DNA from: Acinetobacter guillouiae CIP 63.46
Lineage (GTDB): Bacteria; Pseudomonadota; Gammaproteobacteria; Pseudomonadales; Moraxellaceae
Length of the DNA: 64,000 bases
Direction of reading: 5' to 3'
Assembly: GCF_000368145.1 (NCBI RefSeq)
Contig: NZ_KB849283.1
Location: forward strand, 558,001-622,000
Below the pieces are notes generated by a model. That model saw only the letters and a list, made by a program, of their open reading frames with translations. It made no database searches and was not told the origin of the DNA. Of the stretch, positions 1 through 8,140 are shown in pieces. Position 1 is the first letter of the stretch; every line of letters starts with the position of its first letter. Made by a program: the position numbers and the translations under genes.

Positions 1-2
1 CT

Positions 3-65
3 TCTGTTTTTATTTTATTTTTTTTAGTGCTTTTACCGTTTATTGAGTCAATATTAAAAAAATAA
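3..65 (+). CDS. 3' end of an AT-rich hypothetical gene (hydrophobic tail)
   Basis: One frame stays open from the window edge to TAA at 63-65. It encodes about 20 residues, strongly hydrophobic (FILFFLVLLPFIESILKK), which looks like the last membrane segment of a protein whose body lies outside the window. The frame is short and AT-rich, so it may be chance. The following small genes run in the same direction. Confidence 0.3.
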   Translation, partial: SVFILFFLVLLPFIESILKK

Positions 66-137
66 TTTAAGAAGACTAAATAAAAGTGGCTAGAAACTGA
101 ATTCCTGTATTTGTTAATTCGTGGGTTAAGTAATAAT

Positions 138-374
138 ATGGATTACAATCAATTAATTGATAAAATTGAAAAGTTTGTTAACAAAGATGATATCTCACTT
201 AAAAACACTCAAGAGATTGAAGTTCTTTTGGAAAATTTAATTATTAAAGATGAATTAATTACTGAAACAATTTTATTTTTAGCATCATATAGACCTGGAG
301 GTGGTGAATATATGAATGATGAAAGCCAAATTACTCAACAATTAAACAAAGTTTTAGTAATTTTAAAAAAGTGA
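138..374 (+). CDS. Small hypothetical protein, possibly immunity-type
   Basis: This encodes an acidic, mostly helical protein of 78 residues with no signal peptide and no family I can name with confidence. The frame opens at 111, but the ATG at 138 gives a more natural N-terminus (MDYNQLIDKIEKF). A conspicuous RPGGGEYMND segment lies near residues 49-58. Its size, acidity, AT-rich composition and place in a run of small same-strand genes resemble orphan immunity genes of contact-dependent or type VI toxin systems. That role is inferred from context only. The stop overlaps a GTG at 371 that could couple it to the next gene. Confidence 0.5.
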   Translation: MDYNQLIDKIEKFVNKDDISLKNTQEIEVLLENLIIKDELITETILFLASYRPGGGEYMNDESQITQQLNKVLVILKK

Positions 375-427
375 ATATGGAACACGTGGTTAATATAATT
401 TTTAAGAATAGGATTAGGGTGATTATT

Positions 428-679
428 ATGGAATATAATGTTTTTTCTTACACAAACAATTCCAAGAGTAATGTTGTCTTGGTAATTGAGCCATGGATAT
501 TGATTTACGATATACCTTCTAAATCTACGATAAAATTTTATTATTCCAGTTCAAGTAAGTTGGTTGAGATATCAGGTTTTAAAGACAATTATCTCAATGT
601 ATATTTTGATTTTTATAGAATAAAAGTCGAATTAGATGAAGTTGATATTACAAATTTGTACCCCTTGGATAAATTATAA
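428..679 (+). CDS. Small hypothetical protein
   Basis: This encodes 83 residues, beta-rich and aromatic, with no recognised family. The frame is open from 371 (GTG overlapping the previous stop), but an AGGATTAGGG stretch lies just upstream of the ATG at 428, so I prefer that start. An alternative ATG at 377 would add 17 residues. It lies in a very AT-rich run of small genes of likely accessory origin. The function is unknown. Confidence 0.45.
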   Translation: MEYNVFSYTNNSKSNVVLVIEPWILIYDIPSKSTIKFYYSSSSKLVEISGFKDNYLNVYFDFYRIKVELDEVDITNLYPLDKL

Positions 680-802
680 AAACATCAATATTTAATACTT
701 GATTTATAAGTATAAATTAATTTAACTAAGTATTTGTAGATTCATTTTATCAAAATATTATAAGATTCAGAGAAGTTCCAAGATAATTTTAGGAGTTGTG
801 TT

Positions 803-1327
803 ATGAGTTTAAGTGTAGAGCAAAAAACTGCGATCGAAAATTATGCTTTTGGGAGAATTAGTGAATATAGGTTTAAAAAAATACTTGATTTAGATATTGA
901 GAATAATCAAACATTTGGGGCTGATTTATTCAAATTAGCTAATGACAATAAAGAAGAGTTTGCATTGGCGATAGGAATGGGCTATTTATTTAGAGATGGT
1001 AGAAAACTGGAATCAGAATTATTTTCTTTTATTAAAAAAATATACTTTAGTGAATGGCACCATGAGCATGAAAACATTATTGATACATTTTCTAGGCAAG
1101 AGAGTTGTGAATATATTGATTTTTTATATGAAGCTATAATATTTGTACCCCAATATTTAGTAGGTTTTGAGGAGAGATCAATTGCAAGAAGGGCTTTCTT
1201 TGGATTCGGAAGAAATATTTCTTGTCCCAAAGCTTTGGAATATCTGAATCAATTTCTTAATGATCCAGACCCAACACTAAGAGGATTTGCCGATGAACAA
1301 TTTAAGATCTTAGGAATTAAAGTTTAG
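803..1327 (+). CDS. Hypothetical helical protein, HEAT-like C-terminus
   Basis: This encodes 174 residues with a good ribosome site (AGGAG) before the ATG. The protein is acidic and helical. Its last 50 residues (ALEYLNQFLNDPDPTLRGFADEQFKILG) resemble a HEAT-type helical repeat, as seen in several immunity proteins of polymorphic toxins. There is no signal peptide. The 3' end overlaps the convergent DUF4291 gene by 11 bases. The function is unknown, and the immunity-type reading is inferred from neighbourhood and shape. Confidence 0.6.
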   Translation: MSLSVEQKTAIENYAFGRISEYRFKKILDLDIENNQTFGADLFKLANDNKEEFALAIGMGYLFRDGRKLESELFSFIKKIYFSEWHHEHENIIDTFSRQESCEYIDFLYEAIIFVPQYLVGFEERSIARRAFFGFGRNISCPKALEYLNQFLNDPDPTLRGFADEQFKILGIKV

Positions 1328-1913
1328 CCACATCAATAGTTTGATCTGGAATATAAATACTTTCATTAGGAAGTAATAAGCTTGCTTCCTTAAATTTATG
1401 CTCTACTACTAAATTAGAGATTTCTTTTGCTTCTTCTGTTATATCAATGATATCAGTTACCCATTTATTGATGTAATGTTCAACTGCAATTCCACTTAGA
1501 CCGATCTGAATAGCTCTGTATTTTAAAGGTTCTAATAATAAATTTCGTTCAGGATCCCATTGTATTCTTACAGGAGTTTTGGATTTAACTATATTCCATT
1601 CATCTTCTTTAATTGCTATAGGCTTATGGCTTGAACAACTATGACTTAATGCCCAGTCGAAGCCATCTTTTGATATATCTATTGCTAAAATTTTTTGTTG
1701 CTTATTATCTTTATGTCCCCAACCAGCGCGATACATCATCCAAAGAAATGAAGGCTTTATCCATGTCATTCTAGTCATTTTGAAATGAGGATTATCCTTA
1801 AGTGATTTATTTCTAATTGCTAATGAGGCTAATTTATTAGAAAAAGCTTGATATACTCTAATGGTAGATTCTGTTTGAAAAGCCCGAATAACTTTTTCAT
1901 CATATTTATTCAT
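1317..1913 (-). CDS. DUF4291 domain-containing protein
   Basis: This encodes 198 residues matching the DUF4291 family from end to end. Family hallmarks seen are the N-terminal RVYQAFS region and the MTRMTWIKPSFLWMMYRAGWG block, followed by a conserved VRIQWDPER segment around residues 114-122. The length is normal for the family. The family has no established biochemical role that I know of. The gene is convergent with, and overlaps, the preceding hypothetical gene, and starts with ATG. Confidence 0.8.
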   Translation of the reverse strand: MNKYDEKVIRAFQTESTIRVYQAFSNKLASLAIRNKSLKDNPHFKMTRMTWIKPSFLWMMYRAGWGHKDNKQQKILAIDISKDGFDWALSHSCSSHKPIAIKEDEWNIVKSKTPVRIQWDPERNLLLEPLKYRAIQIGLSGIAVEHYINKWVTDIIDITEEAKEISNLVVEHKFKEASLLLPNESIYIPDQTIDVAKL

Positions 1914-2012
1914 TTTTTAACTCAGATAAAAATATGATTATATTTTATAGTATAAATTGATAATTGGATCATTCTTGTTATAATAATTTAAAATATAAAA
2001 ATTGGTCAACAC

Positions 2013-2348
2013 ATGAAAAATATACTTATAGCATTATGCTTTAATCTACTATTTTGCAATTCTGTATTTGCAAATAGCCCATTCTCACCCACAAAAATAA
2101 GTGGATTAGTCGTACATGATTACGGAACAGATATAATTATTGAATTGAAAGCTAATGTAGCGACAGGTGAGGGATGTCAAATAGCAAATCAAGTAGTATT
2201 AAGAAAAACTCATCCATTATTCAAAGAAGTGTATGCTGCACTTTTATCTGCTTTTCATAGCCAAACTGTAATTCAAGGTTGGATTAATGGTTGCCATACT
2301 ATAGGAGAAAGTAGACCTATTCTTACTCGCCTTGATTTAAAAAAATAA
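2013..2348 (+). CDS. Hypothetical secreted protein
   Basis: This encodes 111 residues with a clear Sec signal peptide: a short basic start, a hydrophobic core (ILIALCFNLLFC), and a likely cleavage after VFA near residue 20. The mature part holds two cysteines (near 55 and 93) that could form a disulfide. No family is recognised. It is probably a small periplasmic protein and ends just before a bidirectional terminator. Confidence 0.6.
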   Translation: MKNILIALCFNLLFCNSVFANSPFSPTKISGLVVHDYGTDIIIELKANVATGEGCQIANQVVLRKTHPLFKEVYAALLSAFHSQTVIQGWINGCHTIGESRPILTRLDLKK

Positions 2349-2370
2349 TTTTAATCAAATTTTAAAAACA

Positions 2371-2398
2371 AAAAAGATCAGACTCATCTGATCTTTTT
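2371..2398. terminator. Bidirectional rho-independent terminator
   Basis: A 12-bp stem (AAAAAGATCAGA / TCTGATCTTTTT) around a CTCA loop has A and T tracts on both sides. It sits between convergent genes, so it can end both the secreted-protein gene and gcvH. Confidence 0.75.
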
Positions 2399-2424
2399 GT
2401 GTTTAAGCATTAGGATTTTAAAAA

Positions 2425-2799
2425 TTAAAGCCCAGCTTCATATTCGCTATTGCTGAGTAACTTTTCAACATCTGCAATATTGTCTGGTTTAATTTTATAA
2501 ATCCAGCCTTTGCCATACGGGTCGTCATTCACAAAATCTGGATCATCTTCGAGTGCAGTATTCACTTCTACAACTTCACCCGAAACAGGCGCATGAATAT
2601 CAGATGCTGTTTTAACGGATTCAACTACACCTGCCTGAGCGCCAGCAACCACATGGCTACCTACTTCAGGCGCTTCAACGTAGACTAAGTCGCCTAAAGC
2701 ATCTTGAGCATGGTCAGAAATACCAGTAATCACAAGATCACCTTCAATTTTTACCCATTCATGTGTAGCTGCATATTTCAAATCTGAAGGATGATTCAT
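2425..2799 (-). CDS. gcvH: Glycine cleavage system H protein
   Basis: This encodes a 124-residue lipoyl carrier that shuttles the aminomethyl group between the P, T and L proteins of the glycine cleavage system. The lipoylated lysine lies in the conserved [10 protein letters not shown] segment, followed by the [11 protein letters not shown] strand typical of lipoyl domains, and the N-terminus has the family THEWV motif. An in-frame start six codons upstream exists, but GGAG ends five bases before the ATG at 2799, so that start is chosen. The gcvP and gcvT genes are not in the window, so this is a stand-alone gcvH. Confidence 0.95.
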   Translation of the reverse strand: MNHPSDLKYAATHEWVKIEGDLVITGISDHAQDALGDLVYVEAPEVGSHVVAGAQAGVVESVKTASDIHAPVSGEVVEVNTALEDDPDFVNDDPYGKGWIYKIKPDNIADVEKLLSNSEYEAGL

Positions 2800-2916
2800 A
2801 ATGACTCCATTAATCAATTTATTTTTGGCACGAGTTATACAGGTTTTTTAATCAAAACAGAAAGCAGAGATACTGATAAACTTATTCATCGAAACAAATA
2901 ATTGTGATAAATCACA

Positions 2917-3948
2917 TTATAAGTATGGGTCTTTGCGCCAACTACTTGGGCTACGACCACTCCAGCGTTTAAATGCACGACTAAAGTTTGCAACATCACT
3001 ATATCCGAGTTCATCTGCAATTTGTTCCAGTGTATAGTCAGTACGTGACAGTAACGATGTGGCATGGCGATAACGTACTTCATCTACCAGTGTAGAGAAA
3101 GAAGTACCTTCTGCAGCCAACTGACGCTTTAATGTACGGTCTGACATATGCAGACGATCTGCGACATTTTCAATACTTAAATAATGCTGTTCCGAATGAG
3201 TCAAGATATCACGTACACGCATCGCCAAGCGGCGTCTTTCACCCAAAGCTGAAAGTTCTGCTTCACATTGATTAATCGCAATTTGACTGGCAATCGGGTC
3301 AGCATTGACCATTTTTAAGCCCAAGTAGGATTTGTCAAAACTTGCAATGAGATGTGGCTGTTCAAAACGCATATTGTATTGCTTTGCCAGTTTCTCGATG
3401 TATTTGTCAAAACCATCAGGCTTGGGAAAATCAAAGTCGATATCGCCATGCAAATAATCAATACCAGTCAAAGCTTTTGCCATGGTCATAATACCAAAGG
3501 TTAGCCCCATCACAATTTCTGTGCGCAAAGGTTCGATTTCGATATCACATTGCAATTGAAGTGTGGCTTTTTCACCAAAAGTAGAAAAATACAATTGTAG
3601 AAAGGGCATACGCAACTGGATAAAGCGGTTGGCTAAGACAAGCGCATCGGTAATATCGTGTGCTGTCATGATGGCATAACCAATAAAGCCATGGATTGAA
3701 ATACGCATTTGTGTACCGAGATGAAAGCCTAAGGTGCTTTCACCTGTAAGTTTTAATGCGTGTTTAATCAATTCATTGGCAAGTGGTGTCGGAATCCGAC
3801 ACTCAGGATCTGCTAACTGTTCGCTGGTAAAATTAAAGGGTGCGAACAGTGTTTCAGCGCTATATCCCCAACGAGAAACAATATCTAATAATAATAGTCC
3901 ATAAACACCAGGAATTCCCTGATCTTGGCGAGCTGAGACTGTTTTCAT
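2917..3948 (-). CDS. AraC family transcriptional regulator
   Basis: This encodes 343 residues in two parts. The first is an N-terminal ligand domain of the AraC arabinose-binding-like type (about residues 20-210). The second is a C-terminal double helix-turn-helix (about 245-340) with the signature region ending in LGYSDVANFSRAFKRWSG. This architecture is common among regulators of lipid, acyl-CoA and amino-acid catabolism in Acinetobacter and Pseudomonas. The neighbouring leftward genes encode a MaoC hydratase and acyl-CoA dehydrogenases, so control of fatty-acid metabolism is plausible but inferred. The ATG start at 3948 gives a full-length family member. Confidence 0.85.
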   Translation of the reverse strand: MKTVSARQDQGIPGVYGLLLLDIVSRWGYSAETLFAPFNFTSEQLADPECRIPTPLANELIKHALKLTGESTLGFHLGTQMRISIHGFIGYAIMTAHDITDALVLANRFIQLRMPFLQLYFSTFGEKATLQLQCDIEIEPLRTEIVMGLTFGIMTMAKALTGIDYLHGDIDFDFPKPDGFDKYIEKLAKQYNMRFEQPHLIASFDKSYLGLKMVNADPIASQIAINQCEAELSALGERRRLAMRVRDILTHSEQHYLSIENVADRLHMSDRTLKRQLAAEGTSFSTLVDEVRYRHATSLLSRTDYTLEQIADELGYSDVANFSRAFKRWSGRSPSSWRKDPYL

Positions 3949-4041
3949 GTGCTTTCCATTGCTCTGAACATTGTTTTTACTTGTTTAATCATATTGTCAT
4001 GATATGGAAAAACCCTTAAATATTGTAAGACAAATTTAGGA

Positions 4042-4491
4042 TTAATGTGCATCAAAATTGCGTTTAAATACCACAATTTTAGTGGTTGAAATCAGCAATA
4101 CATCATCATCTTGATTTTTTGCTTGTGTTACATAGGTCACAATTGCACGATCATTTTTGGTTTTAGAGGGCTGGATAGATACAATTTCGACATCAACATG
4201 TATTTTATCGCCCACACGCGTGGGTTTTGGCCATCTTAAACTTGATTCTGAACCAATTAAGCCATAAGCAACAGGGAAGCATTCTGTCCAAAGACGCATG
4301 GTGACTGCAGAGGTATGCCATCCACTTGCAGCAAGTCCTTTAAAAATCGGGTGATCTTTGGCTTTTTCAGCATCAGTATGGAAAACTTGCGGATCATACT
4401 TATGTGCAAACTCTAAAACCTCATCCAAAGTCATTTCGTACTCACGACTTTTAAAATGATCACCAATATTTAAATCTTCCAAATACAACAT
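4042..4491 (-). CDS. MaoC-like hot-dog hydratase
   Basis: This encodes 149 residues, a single hot-dog domain of the MaoC/R-specific enoyl-CoA hydratase type. The catalytic Asp-His pair is visible in the FAHKYDPQVFHTD segment (about residues 28-40), and the GLAASGWHTSA helix follows as in the family. The expected reaction is hydration of trans-2-enoyl-CoA or a related thioester, in the cytoplasm. It lies between an AraC regulator and a GNAT gene, a few kilobases from two acyl-CoA dehydrogenases on the same strand, consistent with acyl-CoA metabolism. The natural substrate cannot be read from sequence. Confidence 0.85.
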   Translation of the reverse strand: MLYLEDLNIGDHFKSREYEMTLDEVLEFAHKYDPQVFHTDAEKAKDHPIFKGLAASGWHTSAVTMRLWTECFPVAYGLIGSESSLRWPKPTRVGDKIHVDVEIVSIQPSKTKNDRAIVTYVTQAKNQDDDVLLISTTKIVVFKRNFDAH

Positions 4492-4747
4492 TGTTTATAC
4501 ATTCCCTTAATTTCACACAATACTCATAAATGATGATGTTCTACGCATAAAAATTAAATTATCTAAACTTTTTCATTGTAAATCACCATTAAGCAATTTC
4601 AATGACTGTTTTGCCAATCATCCATTTTTTTAATTCGCATTGAAATATCACTCAAAATTTCGAGTGATTTAGACCATAATAACATTGTGTTATGTCCTGA
4701 AAGTAATGAAAATACGACCAAAGTGAATTGAACAAACTTATGACGCA

Positions 4748-5236
4748 TTAAAGCAATGTTTTAAGCATCCAAACTTCACAAACATGACTATGACCAGTAT
4801 TACCTTTAGGTTGTGATAAATGCTCAAAGCCTAACTTTTCATAGAGTTTAATGGCTTGCCATAAATCTTGAGTGGTTTCTAAATAACAAGACTGAAAGCC
4901 TTGTTGTTGAGCAAATTCAAAACACTTTTCCAAAATTTTCTTAGCAAATCCTAAACCACGAAGTTCAGGCAAAAAATACATCTTTTGAATCTCTAAAACA
5001 GTTGCATCACCTTGTAATGGTGAAAGACCTCCGCCACCAACAACGTGACCATTTGCATCCTCAATAACCCAATATTGGGCATTGGGTTGAGCATATACCT
5101 GATATAAATCATCCAGGATCGGGTCGGCTACAGCAAAGCCTGATTCAGGTGCTAAGCCAAATTCTTTAGATACTTCACGAATGACTTGTGCGATCGACGG
5201 ATTATCTTGTATTTGTATCGTTCTAATTTGGTACAT
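4748..5236 (-). CDS. GNAT family N-acetyltransferase
   Basis: This encodes 162 residues with one GNAT domain. The acetyl-CoA binding motif A is readable as the MYFLPELRGLGFAKKILEKC segment (R-G-x-G-x-A type), and motif B includes YEKLGFEHL. The protein should transfer an acetyl group from acetyl-CoA to an amine whose identity is unknown. It is a monocistronic leftward gene with about 250 bases of empty sequence downstream and a terminator upstream that ends the acyl-CoA dehydrogenase transcript. Confidence 0.85.
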   Translation of the reverse strand: MYQIRTIQIQDNPSIAQVIREVSKEFGLAPESGFAVADPILDDLYQVYAQPNAQYWVIEDANGHVVGGGGLSPLQGDATVLEIQKMYFLPELRGLGFAKKILEKCFEFAQQQGFQSCYLETTQDLWQAIKLYEKLGFEHLSQPKGNTGHSHVCEVWMLKTLL

Positions 5237-5250
5237 AAGTAAATGAAATA

Positions 5251-5288
5251 AAAAAGGTAGAATTTTTATAACAAAAATTCTACCTTTT
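5251..5288 (-). terminator. Rho-independent terminator
   Basis: A long inverted repeat (AAAAGGTAGAATTTTT, short loop, then its complement) is followed in the leftward direction by a T-rich tract. It ends leftward transcription from the acyl-CoA dehydrogenase pair. A second small dyad (TGATCAGTT/AACTGATCA) lies beside it at about 5290-5315. Confidence 0.7.
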
Positions 5289-5371
5289 GTGATCAGTTAA
5301 AAATTCAACTGATCAAAACTTTAGCAATTGAATAGTGATAAATAAGTAAATTTACAAGTTTTACTGCAACA

Positions 5372-6571
5372 CTATTTTAATTCACTCGAAGATTTACCCA
5401 ATTCTCGACGGGCAATAATCAGCTGTTGAATCTGTTGCGTTCCCTCAAAAATATCTAGTATTTTTGAATCACGGGCCCATTTTTCTAACAATTCATCTTC
5501 GTTATAACCCACACTGGCAGCCAGCTCTACACATTTTAACGTGATTTCATTACAAATACGCCCAGCTTTAGCTTTAGCGATAGAAGCTTCGCGAGAGTTT
5601 GGTTTTTTGTTATCTGCCATCCATGTGGCTTTTATGGTGAGTAAGCGTGCAGCTTCCCATTCTGCTTCCATCCGATAGATTTGTGCAGCCAAATTGGATG
5701 TTTGCAAATATGGAGTTGCATAGTCGGGATCTAGTTCATCTTTAAAGATGTCTTTAATACGTTCTAAAGATGCTTTGGCACAGCCCACTGCCATGGCAGC
5801 AACAAGTGGGCGGGTATTATCAAAGGTTTCCATCACGCCCGCAAAACCTTTGGCTACATCAATTTCTGCATTACCCAGTAAATTTGCTCCTGGGACACGG
5901 CAGTCAATAAAACTGATTGCCGCTGTATCCGATGCCTTAATACCAAGTTTATGTTCAAGGCGTTCAACTTTCATTCCAGGTGTACCTTTAGGCACAACAA
6001 AAGATTTAATTGCAGCACGGCCCAATTTCTTATCTAAAGTTGCCCAAACCACAACTGAGTCAGCACGTTCCCCAGAGGTGACAAATATTTTTTCACCGTT
6101 CAGAATGTAGTCATCACCATCTTTGGTTGCGGTTGTGCGAATCGCAGCAGAGTCAGAACCACAACCAGGTTCAGTAATGGCCATCGCAGCCCATGTCCCC
6201 TTAAAACGCTCAAGCTGTTCATCATTGGCGACTGCCGCAATCGCAGAATTGCCCAGCCCTTGACGAGGCATGGTCAGCAATAGGCCGGTATCGCCATAAC
6301 ACATTTCGATTACACCCAAGGCAGTCGACATATTGGTGCCATTTTTATTATTACTGTCGATATCGCCACGTTTATTAATTGCAGCGCCAGCATTGAGCCC
6401 ATCACCACCGTCATTCATACCATCCAGTAAAGAAGCCAGCATATCGAGTTCTTTAGGATAGGCATGTTCCGCTTTGTCGTATTTACGAGAAATTGGGCGT
6501 AAAACATTTAATGCAGTTTCGTGTGCTTGATCTAAAAGCATTTGGAATTTTTTTGGATTTTGTAAATTCAT
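5372..6571 (-). CDS. Acyl-CoA dehydrogenase
   Basis: This encodes 399 residues with the three-part acyl-CoA dehydrogenase fold: an N-terminal helical domain, a middle beta domain with the FAD-binding AITEPGCGSDSA motif (about residues 133-144) and VTSGERAD, and a C-terminal helical domain. The C-terminal ILDIFEGTQQIQ segment carries the catalytic glutamate position seen in short- and medium-chain enzymes. It oxidises an acyl-CoA to the 2-enoyl-CoA and passes electrons to ETF. It lies 24 bases downstream of a second acyl-CoA dehydrogenase gene on the same strand, so they are probably co-transcribed. The chain-length preference is not readable. Confidence 0.9.
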   Translation of the reverse strand: MNLQNPKKFQMLLDQAHETALNVLRPISRKYDKAEHAYPKELDMLASLLDGMNDGGDGLNAGAAINKRGDIDSNNKNGTNMSTALGVIEMCYGDTGLLLTMPRQGLGNSAIAAVANDEQLERFKGTWAAMAITEPGCGSDSAAIRTTATKDGDDYILNGEKIFVTSGERADSVVVWATLDKKLGRAAIKSFVVPKGTPGMKVERLEHKLGIKASDTAAISFIDCRVPGANLLGNAEIDVAKGFAGVMETFDNTRPLVAAMAVGCAKASLERIKDIFKDELDPDYATPYLQTSNLAAQIYRMEAEWEAARLLTIKATWMADNKKPNSREASIAKAKAGRICNEITLKCVELAASVGYNEDELLEKWARDSKILDIFEGTQQIQQLIIARRELGKSSSELK

Positions 6572-6595
6572 GATTTTTATCCTTTATCTTCTAAG

Positions 6596-7891
6596 TTAAG
6601 CGTGTAAGCCAGAATGTAGAACAGCTGTTGCACGTAAGTCGCGGTACCAACGCTCAGCGGGATGTTCCTTAGTAAAACCATGTCCACCTAAAATTTGCAC
6701 ACCATCTGTACCAATTTTCATGGATTTTTCTGCACAAAGTAGACGGGCTAAATACGCTTCTCTATGGAAGGGTTGTCCTGCTTCTGCAAGACTGGCAGCA
6801 TTTAAAATCAACATACGCATTGCATCAATTTCAATCGCCATATCTGCGATCATAAATGCCACACTTTGACGGTGTGAGATAGGTTCACCAAATGCAGTAC
6901 GTTCATTGGCATATTTGATACTGTAATCTTTAACCGCTTCACAGCTACCAACAGCCATTGCACACCACATTAGATTGCCTAAATCTAAAAATGCAGGGTA
7001 ATTAAAATCGTCGTCACCTAGACGTTGGGCAGGGGTATTGTCAAACTTCAAAGTTACCGTTTCAGTTGCTTTTAAACCCATTGCCGGTGATTTTTTCACT
7101 GTAATACTTGGATCTCGCTTTACAACGAAAACGTCCGCTTGACCCTTAAAGTCAGCACTAACAAGGAATAAATCCGCTGTTGCACCCAATAGCACTAAAG
7201 TTTTTTCTCCAGTAATGCTGAATTGTTCATTGTTGGCAGTTGCTTTAGTTTTTAAACGTAATGGATTAAATGCAGGGGTTGCTTCTTGTACTGCAAAAGT
7301 GGCTTGAATATCAGTATCATTGGCAAAATTTGCTAAATAAACAGATTGAACTTTTTCAGAACCCCATTGCGTGATTGCATTGATGACACTAAAAGTAGAG
7401 AGCAGACCTGCAGCAAGTGAGAAATCACCTTTAGCCAAGCGTTCAGCAATTAAAATATTACTCACAATATTTTTTTCAGATGCGACACCACCTAAAGCTT
7501 CAGGTAGTGCATAGTAATTTAGACCTAAATCGGTACTGTGTTGCCAAAGCTCAGCTGGAAACTTTTCGTCGTGATCCGCTTGATGAGCCAATTGATAAAG
7601 TACTTCGGAAGCAAATTGATCCATGGCATCCACCGTCATTTGCTGCTCTTCAGTCAAACTCAGATCAAATAGGGACTTTTGCTGATTGGGTAGACGTTGT
7701 TTAGTTACATTTGAATCTGATTTAAATGCTTTTTGAGTTGCGCTTAAGGTTTTAAAACCTGCTTTAGAACCTTGATAAAGAGATCTTTCAATAAATTTAC
7801 GCAACTTAAACTGATCAAGTAAGTCACTACCTGCAATTTTAGTAATTAGATTTAAACCCAAACCTTGAGCTTTATTTACCATATTGGTCAT
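6596..7891 (-). CDS. Acyl-CoA dehydrogenase family protein, divergent C-terminus
   Basis: This encodes 431 residues: about 75 extra N-terminal residues and then the acyl-CoA dehydrogenase fold. The C-terminal helical domain is clear (CAEKSMKIGTDGVQILGGHGF). The protein ends soon after RWYRDLRATAVLHSG, where family members normally carry an EGT segment with the catalytic glutamate. Here LHSG occupies that place, so the base may be supplied elsewhere, or the subunit may be non-catalytic and act with the adjacent dehydrogenase. It is the first gene of a two-gene leftward operon. The start at 7891 is the only long one. Confidence 0.85.
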   Translation of the reverse strand: MTNMVNKAQGLGLNLITKIAGSDLLDQFKLRKFIERSLYQGSKAGFKTLSATQKAFKSDSNVTKQRLPNQQKSLFDLSLTEEQQMTVDAMDQFASEVLYQLAHQADHDEKFPAELWQHSTDLGLNYYALPEALGGVASEKNIVSNILIAERLAKGDFSLAAGLLSTFSVINAITQWGSEKVQSVYLANFANDTDIQATFAVQEATPAFNPLRLKTKATANNEQFSITGEKTLVLLGATADLFLVSADFKGQADVFVVKRDPSITVKKSPAMGLKATETVTLKFDNTPAQRLGDDDFNYPAFLDLGNLMWCAMAVGSCEAVKDYSIKYANERTAFGEPISHRQSVAFMIADMAIEIDAMRMLILNAASLAEAGQPFHREAYLARLLCAEKSMKIGTDGVQILGGHGFTKEHPAERWYRDLRATAVLHSGLHA

Positions 7892-8050
7892 GCCGAAGTC
7901 CCTGTATTTTAGTGTCGGTATACAATAATCCTGACATGCATAAAAATAAAAAACTATGTCAAAGCTGACAAAGTGATTGACCTTAGATGAATGGTTGAGT
8001 AGATGATATATTTGTTATTAATATTCTGATTTTTATTGTTTATTTTTAAA

Positions 8051-8075
8051 TAAAAAAACCCAACATTTGTTGGGT
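8051..8075 (-). terminator. Rho-independent terminator after the UbiB-like gene
   Basis: The stem ACCCAACA/TGTTGGGT is followed by seven T residues when read leftward. It lies about 65 bases past the stop of the UbiB-like kinase gene. Confidence 0.75.
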
Positions 8076-8140
8076 ATTGGTAAAAGTGACATTTTTAAAA
8101 CTTTTACAATCTCGTTTAGTCAGTATGAAAACTAAAAAGA

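Noticed and set aside
2800..2916. Glycine riboswitch before gcvH
   Set aside because: The short gap shows no paired aptamer or conserved core, only AT-rich spacer.
2886..3083. Minus-strand open frame at the end of the AraC gene
   Set aside because: It lies almost wholly inside the AraC gene in another frame, with unlikely codon use.
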